Made by a program: the position numbers and the translations under genes. From NCBI GenBank assembly GCA_030411725.1, contig MU839833.1:1798001-1862000 (forward strand): 64,000 nt of DNA. Reading direction: 5' to 3'. Below the pieces are notes generated by a model. That model saw nothing but the letters and a program-made list of their open reading frames with translations. It ran no database searches and was not told the origin of the DNA. Shown one piece after another: positions 45,901 through 58,078 of the stretch (its first letter is position 1; every line of letters begins with the position of its first letter). The DNA is from Echria macrotheca (taxonomy: Eukaryota > Ascomycota > Sordariomycetes > Sordariales > Schizotheciaceae).

Positions 45901-46729
45901 GGCAAGCCATGTGATGAGCCAAGGACAACCCGCTTTCATCTATGTAGGTACTATGTAAGGATATACCAGAGCAGAAGGGTTACAAAACATCCCCCTCGAC
46001 TGGCGGAGCGAGCTTTAAGTGACTAGACTCCCGACTACTACAACGAGAACAACCATGTTTTTCCTTTTTCAAGAAAACTCTTCGAGGGAGTTACAATCCA
46101 AAATTTTATTTCCTAGAGGGTAAGTAGACCTATCTTTGGAAACTGGAAACAGGAGACCTTCCAAGGATCGGAGGGTACTTCATTCCTGTCACGACGGAGA
46201 CCAGTTCCTGTTATCCCCTTTCACAACGCCGAAATAGACCGGTGATACCACACCGTGCTCCCCCCCCCCCCCTCCCCTCTCCCCTGGGAAAGGCTGGATG
46301 GATACCTATGGATTGGTTGTTCGTTTCCGTACGCGCTTATCACCCGGCTTCTTCCCCCCTCCGGGCACGAGTAAGCAGGAAGTCACCAAGAGGGAAAAAA
46401 AACGTCTTGAATGAAGTCGTGGAGTGGTCCTATATTCCTATATCAAGATTCTACATCCCATCTCAGTCCTATAGTATACACTCAGCAGTCCCTCAAGGGG
46501 ATAGTTTCGTCCCCCTCCTCTTCCCCTTCCGTTACATGCAAAGCAACCAGCCCTGTTTAAACACCATCCCCATGCAGAAAAACACCCCCCCTTCAACTCT
46601 ATCCCCGGGATATTATATACATACTCGAACAACTCCACTCACCCATGGGAAGATAGATCCAACCGCGACGCTGTATGATACAATGAACACCCTCTGTCTG
46701 TTTTAGAGGCCCGTAACCCGTTTTCGAGC
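42935..46729. other. 3.8-kb gene-free region
   Basis: This lies upstream of the PH gene and downstream of MDJ1. I find no conserved frame, tRNA or repeat array. A poly-C/CT tract sits near 46259-46285. Several overlapping frames of 80-185 codons at 42.9-45.4 kb occur on both strands and look like chance frames in GC-rich DNA. A long 5' leader of the PH gene is likely to occupy part of it. Confidence 0.55.
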
Positions 46730-48478
46730 TCATGGCTTCTTGTCGTCCGGCTTGCCGTCCTTTCCAGTCGAGGAGCCATCATCAGGCTTTTCCTGGCCAT
46801 TGTCGTGGTGATGCGTCAGGTTGTTCCAGAGGGACTTGAGGAATCCCTCGTGCTTTTGCGAATCTTCGCCAGACCTAGTGTAAGAAGCACCAGAATGTCA
46901 GCTCGATACTCCTCCCGCGGTCTGGTCGTCCTGTAGGCCAAAGTCTTACGTAGTCGTGTCCTCAGTCTTCTTGCCGCCTAGGTTCATTATCCGCTTGGCC
47001 GTCTTGTCTCCCATCTCGTCGGCGAGCATTTCCACAATCGTCCGCTGGTTCGGCGACAAGTGCTTCGGCATCGCCACCTTGAACTCGATCCGTAGATCTC
47101 CGTTGCCACCGCGCCGAGCGCCGAGCTTGGGCATGCCCTTACCCGCGAGCGCCGTCTTGTCGCCCGTGTTGGTACCCGTGGCCACGCGCACCTTGGCATT
47201 ACCGTCTAGCGTCGGGATCGTGATCTCGCCGCCGAGAATGGCCGTGGTGAGCGGTATCGTCGCGGTATAGAGAATATCGGAACCGGCTCGCGTAAACTTG
47301 GGGTCCGGTAGAACCCTGACGAGCACGTAGAGATCGCCTCGGGCCGCCTTCACATTATCCTCTGCCGCCCTACCCGTTGGCGGCGCATCACCCTCACCGA
47401 CCACTCTCAGCCGCATCCCGTTCTCGATACCGGCGGGGATGTCAACGGTGAGTGACTTGCGCTCCCGCACCACGCCATCGCCCTTGCAGGTACCACACTC
47501 GGAGCCTCTCGGAATAGCCGTGCCACTCCCACCACACTCACCGCAGGTACTCGCCATCTGGAAACCACCAGCAGTGAAATGCACCCTCGTGCCGGAGCCG
47601 CCGCACGCGCGACAACTTGACCGTTTCGCTCCCTGTTTCAAACCGCTTCCGGCACACGTGTTACACGTAACCATAGGGACGAGGTTGATCGTTTTTGCTG
47701 CCCCCTTGGCCGCCTCGGCAAACGTTATGCTGACCTGGACCTCGATATCCTCGCCCTGCATAAACGCCTGGTGGAAACCACCCTGCCGGCCACCGCCGAA
47801 ACCACCGGCCCCACCAAACGGGCCGCCCCGACCACCGGTAAAGGCCGAGAAGAGGTCCTCAAAATTGATATTGGCGCCAAACCCGCCCGATCCGCCGCCG
47901 AACCCGCCGCCGAACGGGTGGCCGCCTCCGAAAGGATGGCTACCCGGGCCAGGACCAGCATTGGGGTCGAAGCCGGCAGCGCCGAACTGGTCGAACTGCT
48001 CTCGCTTCTTCGGGTCCGACAGAATCTCGTAGGCAGACTGGATCTCGGCGAACTTGTCCTTCGCATCGGGGTCCTTGTTGGTATCGGGGTGGAACTTTTT
48101 GGCGAGCCCGTAGTACGCCTTTTTTATATCCGCCGCCGAGGCGCTCTTGCCGACGCCTAGTACTCCGTATGGGTCTTTTGGTGTTGCTAATAGTCGCCGG
48201 GTCGTATGGAAACCCTAGAGATAACTTGTCAGCAAATCCGGACCTCGGGACCAGTGGAAGTCACCAATTCCTGCTGAACCTACCTTTGTACCGGCAACGG
48301 ATTGGACCTTGACCGCGGACGTTCGGCAACCAGCCGGTCTCGCGACAACGGTAAAGCTACATGCCGGCGTCCTCGTGCCGGCGGCGCAAAGCTTGAGTCG
48401 CTGTCGCCGGCAGGCGCGGGCGGGCGAGAATTGGCGGGCAGGGAGGAGGGTAGCTTTCGGCAGAATGGAGGAATTCAT
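46730..48478 (-). CDS. mdj1: Mitochondrial DnaJ/Hsp40 co-chaperone Mdj1
   Basis: Three exons, 48284-48478, 46950-48214 and 46730-46874, encode 534 residues. The first 75 residues are basic, rich in Ala/Arg/Ser and free of acidic residues, with a GFHTTRRLLAT cleavage-type end, a clear mitochondrial presequence. The J domain runs from about 79 to 140 with HPD at 107-109. A Gly/Phe-rich region follows (GGGHPFGGGFGGGSGGFG), then four CxxCxGxG zinc motifs (CNTCAGSG, CRACGGSG, CGECGGSG, CGTCKGDG) and the type I C-terminal substrate domain. The last exon gives a tail with EGFLKSLWNNLTHHHDN. It stimulates matrix Hsp70 in folding. Splice sites are standard and in frame. Confidence 0.96.
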
Positions 48479-49212
48479 CTCGAATCGAATGCGTATCGTG
48501 CCGGGAAGTGCATTCCCTCGGTCGGGAGACGTGTCGGTAAGCTTGGTGGGCGGTGAAACTCGACAACAGCAAAAAAGTTCAAATTTCGTCACATCGAAGC
48601 TTCCAGCCGACAGGAGCCGCAACTTTTTACGCCGCCCGTTTGGGGAACTCTTGGAGCCTAAGGCAGAAAGAAATCTGCGGCATGCAGCGGCCCCACACTT
48701 TCATCTTTTCGAGCATCATGTTCCGACAAATTATTTCGAGCATGGAACAAACTGGCATTGTGCATTGCTACTGTGTAGTAGGAGACTGAATTCCATGTGC
48801 TAGATTGGTCGCATCTTGCAGCGCATCCTAGCCGTGTGTTTTTGCCGGAGCATGGCTGCGAAGAGGGCGCTGCTTCTTAGCTAACTACCCCACAAAGCTT
48901 CGCGTTTGTCGCGAAATTCTGTGCCTACAGCGCGTTCTGGCGTAAATTGGTTTCCGTGGAAATGGACCATGGAACAGTGCACTTTTCGGTCGACATTATC
49001 CACCGAACTCTCAGTCACTATTCTCATAACCTTTCGTATATACATGTTCCAGCCGATATACAAAAATACCTTGATGCAGACCTGAGTTCCTCCGGGCGCC
49101 AGACGCCCGGTGCCGCTTTGCCCATTATGTCGAGTGCCGACCCGAAAAACCCAAACGCCTTCGATTCTACCAACGAGTAATAATGCTGTCCTTTATCCAA
49201 AAATGGTGTCTT
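48479..49212. other. Intergenic region, MDJ1 promoter side
   Basis: The 0.73 kb between the MDJ1 start and the 3' end of the Sap30-like gene must hold the MDJ1 promoter. I see no supported gene. Confidence 0.6.
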
Positions 49213-49857
49213 TCAAGCATCGGTGGGCACATATTCTATCCTCCGTGTCTTGCCCTTGAATGTGGTTCGGCTTCGGATCTTGTGGAGAAAGTCGACGATG
49301 ATGTCGTTTTCTTGGACGCCGAGCCCGTTGAAATGCTTCCGTACAGTCGTGGTCAGCTGGTCCTTGCTTTGTCTTCGGAATTCCTGACGCCTTGCGATCG
49401 TCGGAGAGTATATCCCAATGCTGCCTGCTTGTGTAAGGACCCATTGGTGGTGGTCACTCGAGAAAGCCGTCGGCGTATTCAGTCGGTAAGCTCGACGGTA
49501 TTCGTGGAGGACCTTTCGATCGAAAGCCGGCCATTGAAGCTGCCAGGAAGAGGAATGTCAGTGCGACGTAGAGTAGATGACGAGCGAGTGTGTAGGGAAG
49601 AAAATGCGACGTACACCTGGGTTGCCCGTCTCCTGGGCGGCGCCGTTCGGCACCGAGGTCGACGTCGAAGCCGCCGCGGCAGCAGCACCGGCATTGTTCG
49701 TTGTCGCGTCACGTAGGTTGGATCCCGCCGAGCTGGCGACTCGCCGCATCTTGCCATTCGACTGATGTGTATGTGTCGCACCGTTCTTTTCCTTTGTGTG
49801 GGGGGCCTCTGGTTTGCCGTCGTCCTGACCTGTCCGGGAAGCCTTCGACGGTGCCAT
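49213..49857 (-). CDS. sap30: Sap30-type Sin3-binding subunit of a histone deacetylase complex
   Basis: Two exons, 49615-49857 and 49213-49539, encode 189 residues. Splicing uses a GTACGT donor and a TGGCAG acceptor in a 75-nt intron; reading through it would stop within the intron. Residues 1-81 are polar and Ala/Thr/Ser-rich, probably disordered. Residues 82-189 match the Sin3-binding SAP30 domain: LQWPAFDRKVLHEYRRAYRL, NTPTAFSSDHHQWVL, GSIGIYSPT, RRQSKDQLTTTVRKHFNGLG and VQENDIIVDFLHKIR. There is no N-terminal zinc finger, as in other fungal Sap30-like proteins. It should act in the nucleus as part of the Rpd3/Sin3 co-repressor. The call depends on the spliced product. Confidence 0.88.
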
Positions 49858-52800
49858 CTGGACAAGCCAAGCTAGGTGATGCTAGCGAAAGTGTAGGGTC
49901 GTGTATCGCTTGATCTGGAGACAAACACTTGTCACATTGTTCGTCGAGTGGTCAGCGGAAAGCCTCGCGGCGGCGTTGTTACGTCGATCAAATGTGGCAT
50001 TGTGAGGGGGGCTCGGGTCTCGTCCGAAGAGATTGCGGCCCTGGTCCCTGAGGGCAGATCTGACGACACTCCCGCTCTGGATTTGGAGCTTGTGTGCGTG
50101 CGTCTAACTAACAAGAGGAACCCCCTGGCTAACGTGCAAGGCCGTGGCACGTGCGGACACCACCAAGTGTTGCTGCACATAAGCTGTAGGCGGCACGTTA
50201 GCTGAAGCAGTCTTGCACGTTAGACAGGGCGTTTGTGCGGACGAATGTCTTGTGCCACATGAACCACTCCTGTGGAACCCGGTGGGTCATCCGCGGTTAA
50301 CTGCCTGCCGCGAATCCAGCGAGGTTCAGCCCAAGGCTTCCGGCTCCGGACTCGACCGCATTGCTACGGTTGATAAAGGAACCGTCCATACTTCTCGGAG
50401 AGGATAGGCATTCTAACTGGTCAGACGGTTTGCGGGTTGAAAAGAAGCGGAGTTGGATACACAGGGCATGGTCCGACCGGATGACGGAGCTTGTTGGCCT
50501 CGGCGTCAACATCGATGATGGCGAAGACCTTTCCAACTTTGTGGCTCACAAGGAATCTTCAAGATGACGATGCGAGTGAAGTTGACGAGAAGACTCGGCC
50601 AGTATTGTTTGACATTCGCGATGGCTGTCAGATATCACTTCCAGACGATGTGGGAGTTGGAACCATCCCGCAAACTGCGGGGTAACAATGTGAAGAGATC
50701 CGATCTGGCAGCTGGCAGCCCGCTTCTCGCTACAAGACAGAGATGTCCCTATAGGGTATTTTCTCGCCCATCGCACAGTCGCTGCGACTTCGCACCGTTC
50801 CTCGCGTGCAGATTCCACTAGCCCACGCTACGGTTGAACATGCGCAAGACCACTCAACAGCGCGGGGTTTGCCCTTCAAGGCTTCAACCAGTCTCCAGTC
50901 TCGCAGCGCCCAACCTGAAAAGCCGCCCCATTTCGTTGCGCTTCTTCCCACAACCCTGCGGGCCGTCGGAGGTGTGCGTATAGAGGCATACGTCCACGTC
51001 GATGTCCCCGGCGACAGTTGCAAACTGAAGGTTTTCCTGAGGTGCCGCGAGCGTGACATGTTTCTGGAAGGCTGGCGAAAATCCCGTTGTTGGAGACTCG
51101 CTCCCCTGCACGTGGCGCGGTACCCTCCATCTCTGCGCTGGGCTGGAGGTTATTTCCCTCACGAGACTAGTTGGGCGAGTGAGGTGGTCCACAAACGCGT
51201 CTGCAGCAAAGGCGCTCCCTCCTCCAGGGCGGGATTGTTCCACCTTTTGGTCGACGTGCATGTCGTCGACTGCACCTAAGACGCGAGTGGCACTACCCTG
51301 CGACTTTTCGCCGCAAGTCAGGTTCTGCCGCCGCTGGTTGGCAAATCATCGAACATCAGTCGGGTCAGGTGCAGTCTTGACATTTCCTCGAGGAGGACAT
51401 GCCAGCCATCCTCGGCCTTGGGCTGACGGCTCTGTGTAACGAGCTCGCCGGCACAAGAGGCACGCCTCAGCATGATGTCGACGGGCAGCCGTCGACGGAG
51501 CCAAGTTTGTTGGCAGGGTGGCAACCCCAGCTGTAAAACCGCTCAGCCGTGACTTCGCACCGGCTTCGCCCGTAAAATGAGGAATGAATGCTAATTCTCG
51601 ACACCAAGGACGGCTTTGATGTAAAGCTCGCGTGCCATCCGTCCGGGTCCATCTGACGCACCGGGAACGTCAGCCGCAGGAAGTCGTGGGGATGCTTGCC
51701 TCATGCTCGCCTGCCTAACCCGGATGGCCTTGCCTAACGTTTGGGGGTCACTTTGGTGGCTGGGCCGGAGGCTTTTCGACGACAGCTTCGACCCTGCAAA
51801 AAAAGTAGTTCAGGAAACCATCCACAAGGTGGTACCTTGGCCAACTCCGTACACCATGTCTTGGGCGAGCCGTCTGATCCAGGCTGAAATACGGTTTGTA
51901 GAGGAAGGGGACGGTAATGGGGAGAAAAAGTCCGCCAGGATGTATGTTTCGGTGAGAGCTTCGAGAATACACGTGTAGGCCATGGGTATTCGGTGACACC
52001 ACCGTTGCCCGCTCTGGAACGTGGCACCGGACCAAATACCTCTTGGCAGGATCTGAGAGGTCTCAGATTAGTTAAGATTATGACTAGAGTCAAAACTAGT
52101 TGTCAACTGGTGTCGTGGTTAAGAGCCAAATAATGGCCTCCGGTGGTGTAAAGTTGGAGATTTTGTTAATAATGGTCACAGGCGGTGGCGGGGCGGGAAG
52201 GACCCAAGCCAAAGCCTGTCGGCCAATCAAATAGAAGACCTAGCTCCCCACCATTCTCCACAAATCCAAGGTTCGTTGACCCACCCCCAGAGACCCGGCG
52301 ATCCCCAGCACACGAGGGACATCCCACGCCGGGCTGAGAACCAGGCTTTGCTTTTGTCGATCGGTACCTGGGATTCGAGACCCCTTTCTCACAATGCAGC
52401 AGCAGCAGACTCTGACGCCAGACTTTGCCCAACGTCAAAATAACGGCCAGCCCAAAGGGTACAGTGGTAATTGGCTCGACTACGTAAGCTAGTTATTGTA
52501 CCGGGACAACACGAAGCGGGCTCGAAGAGACGGCTCCCTTGGATGCTCCCAACGGGTACCGGGCCGGATTCGGGATGCCTGAAGCAGACAAAGGACACCG
52601 AGTCTTCACGGCAGAGCAACTTGGGCCGAGAAACATGATCTGCGGCATCTGCGACTGCTACACAAGCTCAAAAGGCTAAATAGCTACGTACCTGAGAAGC
52701 CATCACTCCCCGCACCGTCATCCCGGGTCCGCTATCGCCATGCTGCTGCCTTCCGGAGTCCGTGTTGTAAGCCCATGGAGCTTCCAGTCCATGTTTGCCG

Positions 52801-54863
52801 GCGACCTGCGGGAGGATGTATTGGGAACCCGGCGAGAGGTCTCGCCGGTTTGCAGATCGACGGCGTGGGATCCAAGACTCCTCGGGCATCCAATGTCAAG
52901 GGACCGCACGCCCCCGGCACTGCCGAGGAGATTCTGGAGAATGGTCCCGACCCCTTCGGGCTCTGCCGCCAGGCCATGGAATCAACCAAACAGCAGGTTG
53001 AGGTTCAGTAAAAGAGCACTTTTGGATCTCAGATCACTGCTGTCGACACCCCACGTCTTCAACTGGCTTTCTGTGTTTCTTACTGGGAACTGGCTACGTG
53101 TAATGCACACAGCGCGTGCTGCCCGTGTCACACAAGCACATGCGGGTAAAAGTGTTCCTGGTGGTGAGGTACCTACCTCCGTACACACCGACCGAGACAG
53201 TCCCAGGCTTCGACTTATGCTGCCGACATTGGCGATTCTGGGCCTGAAGTCTCCCAGAGTTGACTGTAGTGTATACCATCTTGACATCCGTGGAGAAATA
53301 TTAATGTTTAGGATAGTAGTACGTGGACCCTTACGCGACGACCCATGGATTAGAGAAGTTCTCGCTAGGCAGGTTCCTCATTAGGCCATGGCTCGCATGT
53401 TGGACCAGGCTCTGCCCGCATCCTCCGTCGACAAGCTCAATGAGGAATAAGACCCCCACACCTCCACCCGCCGCCACGATCTTCTCCTCTTCCCCAGAGA
53501 CACCGTTTCCCCGTGGCGGACATGTCGGGCTGTTGACATCTGGGGTACTGTATCTCCTGATGACGAGACATCGGCTTTTTATTATTTCTGCTTGCCTCTG
53601 AATTTTCAACACCGCTTCCGTCCTCTCTGGGAGCCCCGGGCCCGAATACCACCGCCAGCCAAGCGAGCTAGCTAGCTACCATTTGACCTACCAGCCGCAC
53701 GTCGCCGGGTCCCATTTGCAACATCGGCCGCGTCCCTACAAAGTTAGTATCTTTAGCAATATTGTTTTCAGTCTTTTCTTTCGTCCAGCCCCGTGTGCTG
53801 GGCTCCTGTCTGAAGCCGCCTGCCACACAGCAAAAGACTCTCGGTTGGGTGCAGGCTGCACCCCAACAATGTGGGTTTGAGGGGTATTCGGATAGTCTCC
53901 CGTCACCTCTCAACCCGGACAATGGCCTGTCGTCCGTGCAGTCCGGACTGGGCCGAGCGAATGGCGGATGCCGAGGGTGCAGCAAGAAACGTCGAGTTCA
54001 GTTCGACACAAGAGATCATGTATCTGTATTCCATGTCTGTGGTCTGGGTTTGCCATCGCAATTCTTCAGCGCATGCAACCTACACTACTGTTAGTGCTAG
54101 CCCCGGAGGCAAGGCCAGAATTTTTATCCCTCGTTCCATCCACGTCCCCTGCCGGGCCTGGAGCTCCACCCGAGCGCTTGGTCCACCTGCCTCTTGCTTG
54201 CATTTTCTTGAACCACACCCCTCCCTCGAGACCCCAGTCGCCCCCTCCCCCCCCCGTTGTCCAGGCGCTTTCCCAATGCGCCCAGGTGCTGCTGCCATTC
54301 ATTTTCCCGCAGCCAGCGAGCGGCAGTAACTAACACTTTCCCAAGCACCTCCCGTCGCTGATCCGCGTCCAGAATTTTCCCCCTCTTCTGTATCCTCATC
54401 GCCAAACGTCTTGTCCCTCGCTTCCTGGAGTGCGCCGTGCTCGCCTTCTGCCTCTCTGGCTCCTCGACCGGCCGCGCGGAGACGTTTCTGGGCCCGCCAG
54501 TCATGATATCGTGAGCCTCGTCCCTAATTGGTCTGGGCGAGGTCGACAGCCGGTCCGAAACCGCGCCCGCGTCCGTTCCCGGCGTGGTGGATGCGCCGCT
54601 CAGAGTGTTCGGTACCATCATCTTCTTCGCCAGCTACGCGCATATCGCTGTCCTGAAGGCAGAGCATCTATCCTTCCGTTGTGTAACCGGTTCTTGCCGG
54701 CACCCGATGCTGATTTGTTGTCACGGAGCCGCCGGGGGGTTTTGGTGACAGACGGTAACCACTAGTGATTCCCCAAAGGCCGCTTGACCTGGCCGTAGCA
54801 CCTAGCGGCCTTGTCCGCCGTCATCTTTAGCTGGACATACAACCGAGGGACGGTCTATAGAGC
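49858..54863. other. 5.0-kb gene-free region
   Basis: This lies between divergent genes, the Sap30-like gene (minus) and the C2H2 regulator (plus). Open frames up to 214 codons (for example 52740-53384) carry no motif and overlap frames on the other strand. No tRNA or repeat array is seen apart from a short poly-C tract near 54245-54260. It probably contains a long 5' leader with introns for the C2H2 gene. Confidence 0.55.
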
Positions 54864-57800
54864 ATGGCTTCCGTGCTCGCATCACATCCGACTGATATCA
54901 CGCCGTCGATGGCTGGGTCCCGGTCGAAGCAAACCATGCAGACACTCCAGGAACCTACACCTCCACACCATATCAAACAGGAGGAAGAGCATGAGCGGGG
55001 TCGACGGCGCAGCCGGTCCGACGACAAGGACGTGGACGACCTCGACATAGACGACGCCGATGACGACGGCGACGGGAACCATGCGCACTCGTCCAACTCC
55101 GAAGGCCCCGCCCGTAAGCGGCGGCGCAGCCGGAAGGGACTGGACAAGAAGTTTGAGTGTCCCGAGAAAGGCTGCGGCAAGAGCTATTCACGGGCCGAGC
55201 ATCTGTAAGCGTCTGTCATGGGCGAGGGAGAACCCGTTGCTAACCTAGCTGTAGGTATCGTCACCAGCTCAACCATAATCCCAAGCAGGTGTATAAATGC
55301 GGCATCGGCGACTGCCAGCGGACATTTGTCCGCTTGGACCTTTGCAACCGACATAAGGAGCGCCACACTGCTAAAGGGTCGGCGCTGAATCGCAAAGACA
55401 TGCTCGGCCAGGTGTCCCCGATCGCGGATACCCGACCCCCCTTTGCACCACCGGGCTCCGCTTCTCCGGAGGTCAACCGTCCCAACTCGGCCTTCAACAA
55501 GGGACGCGCCATGACTATGCCCTATCACTCCCCAAAGGACGCAATGCCTAGCCCGTACGGCCACATCGCGGGTACACCCCCAACGGGGTATCCGAATGGA
55601 GGGCCTCCCAATGGAGTTGAGTATATACACGATCCTAACTATCGTATGGGCCAAAGACCGACACACCACTCGCCCGGCCCGCAAAGGCCGTCGATCCAGA
55701 CCAACGTCGGCACATACGGGGTCCTCTCCCCCGTGCCCACACAGCCCGGTTATCACCCCTCCACGACGCCCCAGTCAGCCCCTGTGATGCCATATGTGAC
55801 GCCGCAAAGCTTTCCTCCCTTTAGCCTCCCTCCGTCGGACTTTAATGCGCCACAGTCCGCTCCTGTCGGCCGGGAAGAACAGCCATATGTCCCGTCTACT
55901 TCGGCCGAGTATCCGGAACACCAGCACCAGAGCGGCGAGATGATGATGTTGAACGAGATGAGCATGCAGCAAACCATGCCCGTCTTCGGGAGCGAAAGTG
56001 TGCTCAACAAGTCACCCTACGTCGGCATGCCTGAAGACTTCATGGCATATCTGTTCAACACGCACGGTGAAGGCTCCCCGCTGACGGGTGTGCCCATCCA
56101 AGGTTACAAGTATGTTGCTCGGGAGGGAAACCAAAGCTCCAGCGTGCTGACCCATCACAGTTACGGCGAGTTCTCCACGAACCCGTACAACATGCCATAT
56201 TACAATGATCCGAACCAGATGGGCTATTTCCCTCCAACATCGGGCCCTCAGCAGGTTATGTCAGTCACGAATCTTTTGGATCAAAACCTTCCCGAGTCGG
56301 GCATCTCGGACGAAAAGAGCGCCGAGATATTCGAGTTCATCAAGGACAGGTTCAACGAAAATGGCTACACGCCTGTCGAGAGACAACGCGAGACAATTCT
56401 CGAAGGTGACCGGAACGATGACAACCATATGCTGAGCCGCGGGATGATGCAGCAGTATATCGGTTCGTACTGGGCGCACTTCAGCGACCAGGTCCCAATC
56501 CTACATAAGCCGACGTTTTCGCCAGACAAGACGCCGAATCTGCTGCTGATCGCCATGATGACGATCGGCGCTGCCTGTCTCGACAAGGCGCACAGCCAAA
56601 AGGTCACGAAGGCGGGCGCGCAGCTCTCCAACTTCTTGGCTTGGCATCTCCGGTGGGAAATGTTCCAGGACCCCAACTGCCGGCCACCGGCGAAGCTCTG
56701 GGTCTTCCAGACGTTGCTACTGCTCGAGCTGTACGAAAAGATGTATTCCACTCGGGAACTTCACGAGCGGGCCCATATCCACCACGCGACCACCATCACA
56801 TTGATGCGACGTGGCAGAGCGCTCATTGGGAAATCGGCACTGGACTCTCCACCAAATCCCCGAGACGACAAGCCCAACGGCTCGCGGCAATCGTCGACGT
56901 CGGGCATGGCCCATACACCAGAGGAATGGTGGAATCACTGGATCACCAACGAATCCACCAGACGCGCCGCCTTTGCCGCGTTCGTCATCGACTCGATCCA
57001 CGCCACGATGTTCGGCCACTCAACCGTCATGGTCGCGCACGAGATGCGGCTTCCTCTGCCCTGTGATGATAAGCTATGGAAAGCCACGAGCGGTGCCGAG
57101 GTAGGCAGGATCGAGGCAAACCTCATGTCGGCGGGTAACAAGCCCATCTCTTTTCTGGAAGGCCTGAAGCGGACTCTTAGCGGCCAGGAAGTGCAGACGA
57201 ATTCGTTTGGCCGCACGATCCTCATGGCCGGTCTGCTCAGCGTCAGCTGGCACATGAACCAGAGGGATCTCCAGGTGAACTCGCTCGGTGGCGGCGTCAC
57301 GCAGGCGCTGGGTGGTCGTGACAAATGGCGCGGGACCCTGACGCGAGCCTTTGACTCGTGGAAGGGTGATTTCGACAAAAGGCTTTTCAACAAGACAGGC
57401 GACATCTCGGATCCGTACCAGTACGACTCGCCGAACCGAAACGAGGCCAATGTGGTGTTCGAGAGCCGCATTGTGCTCCACCATCTTGCCCATATGGCCA
57501 TGCATGTGGACATTGTCGATTGCCAAATCTTCGCGCGGGCTAAGAGACTCCTGGGTCGAGCTATTGGCACGCAGGATCTCAACAGCGCGCAGCGCCGCAT
57601 GAAGGACATCTGGGCGCCTTCGGCCAAGGCCCGCGACGCGACTTACTATGCGCTGAGATTCCTGCATTCGGTCATACTGGTGAGCGATTCCGGCACACCC
57701 AAGTCCAGCAGCTACGGCGGCAACGTAGACGAGCCGTACTCGGCCCGGGATGACGTCTTGCTCAACCGCCCCTGGGTGCTGTATTTTGCCGCACTTGTGG

Positions 57801-58078
57801 TCTGGTGCTACGGATACGCGCTGGAGGGCCCCAGTCCGCATGCGCCCATCCCGACGACGCAGCAGGAGAAGGTGGGCATGATGAGAGAGTATCTCATCAA
57901 GTACGGCAACGTGACGACGCCAGACCAGCTCAAATCGATGAAGGGCCTCAATCAGAACACGGCGTTGCTGATGGTGCTCCGGGACTCTTTTGAGGGGACG
58001 AGGTGGGAGCTGCTTCAGGAAGGAGCAACACTGATCAGCAACTGTATTAACCTTAACGCCGGGGCCAGTGTCTCGTAG
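54864..58078 (+). CDS. C2H2 zinc-finger transcription factor with fungal-specific regulatory domain (KLF1/ADR1-like)
   Basis: Two exons, 54864-55204 and 55255-58078, encode 1054 residues. An acidic stretch (about 53-71) and a basic nuclear-localisation-like segment (ARKRRRSRKGLDKK) precede two C2H2 fingers: FECPEKGCGKSYSRAEHLYR with HQLNH, then YKCGIGDCQRTFVRLDLCNR with HKERH. The 50-nt intron splits finger 1 inside the Leu codon before YRHQ. A long Pro/Gln/Ser-rich linker follows (about 155-460), then a fungal_trans-like region (HFSDQVPILHKPTFSPDKTP, WVFQTLLLLELYEKM, RRAAFAAFVIDSIHATMFGH). The combination C2H2-C2H2-fungal_trans occurs in a group of ascomycete regulators. Target genes are unknown. 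Start at ATG 54864; no in-frame upstream Met with support. Confidence 0.9.

Noticed and set aside
52740..53384. 214-codon plus-strand frame in the 5-kb gap
   Set aside because: It is the longest frame there but shows no family pattern or hydrophobic order, and antisense frames cover it. Weak enough to leave out.
53871..54621. Opposing frames of 152-165 codons before the C2H2 gene
   Set aside because: They share the same bases on opposite strands and have no conserved segments. More likely part of the 5' leader or promoter.
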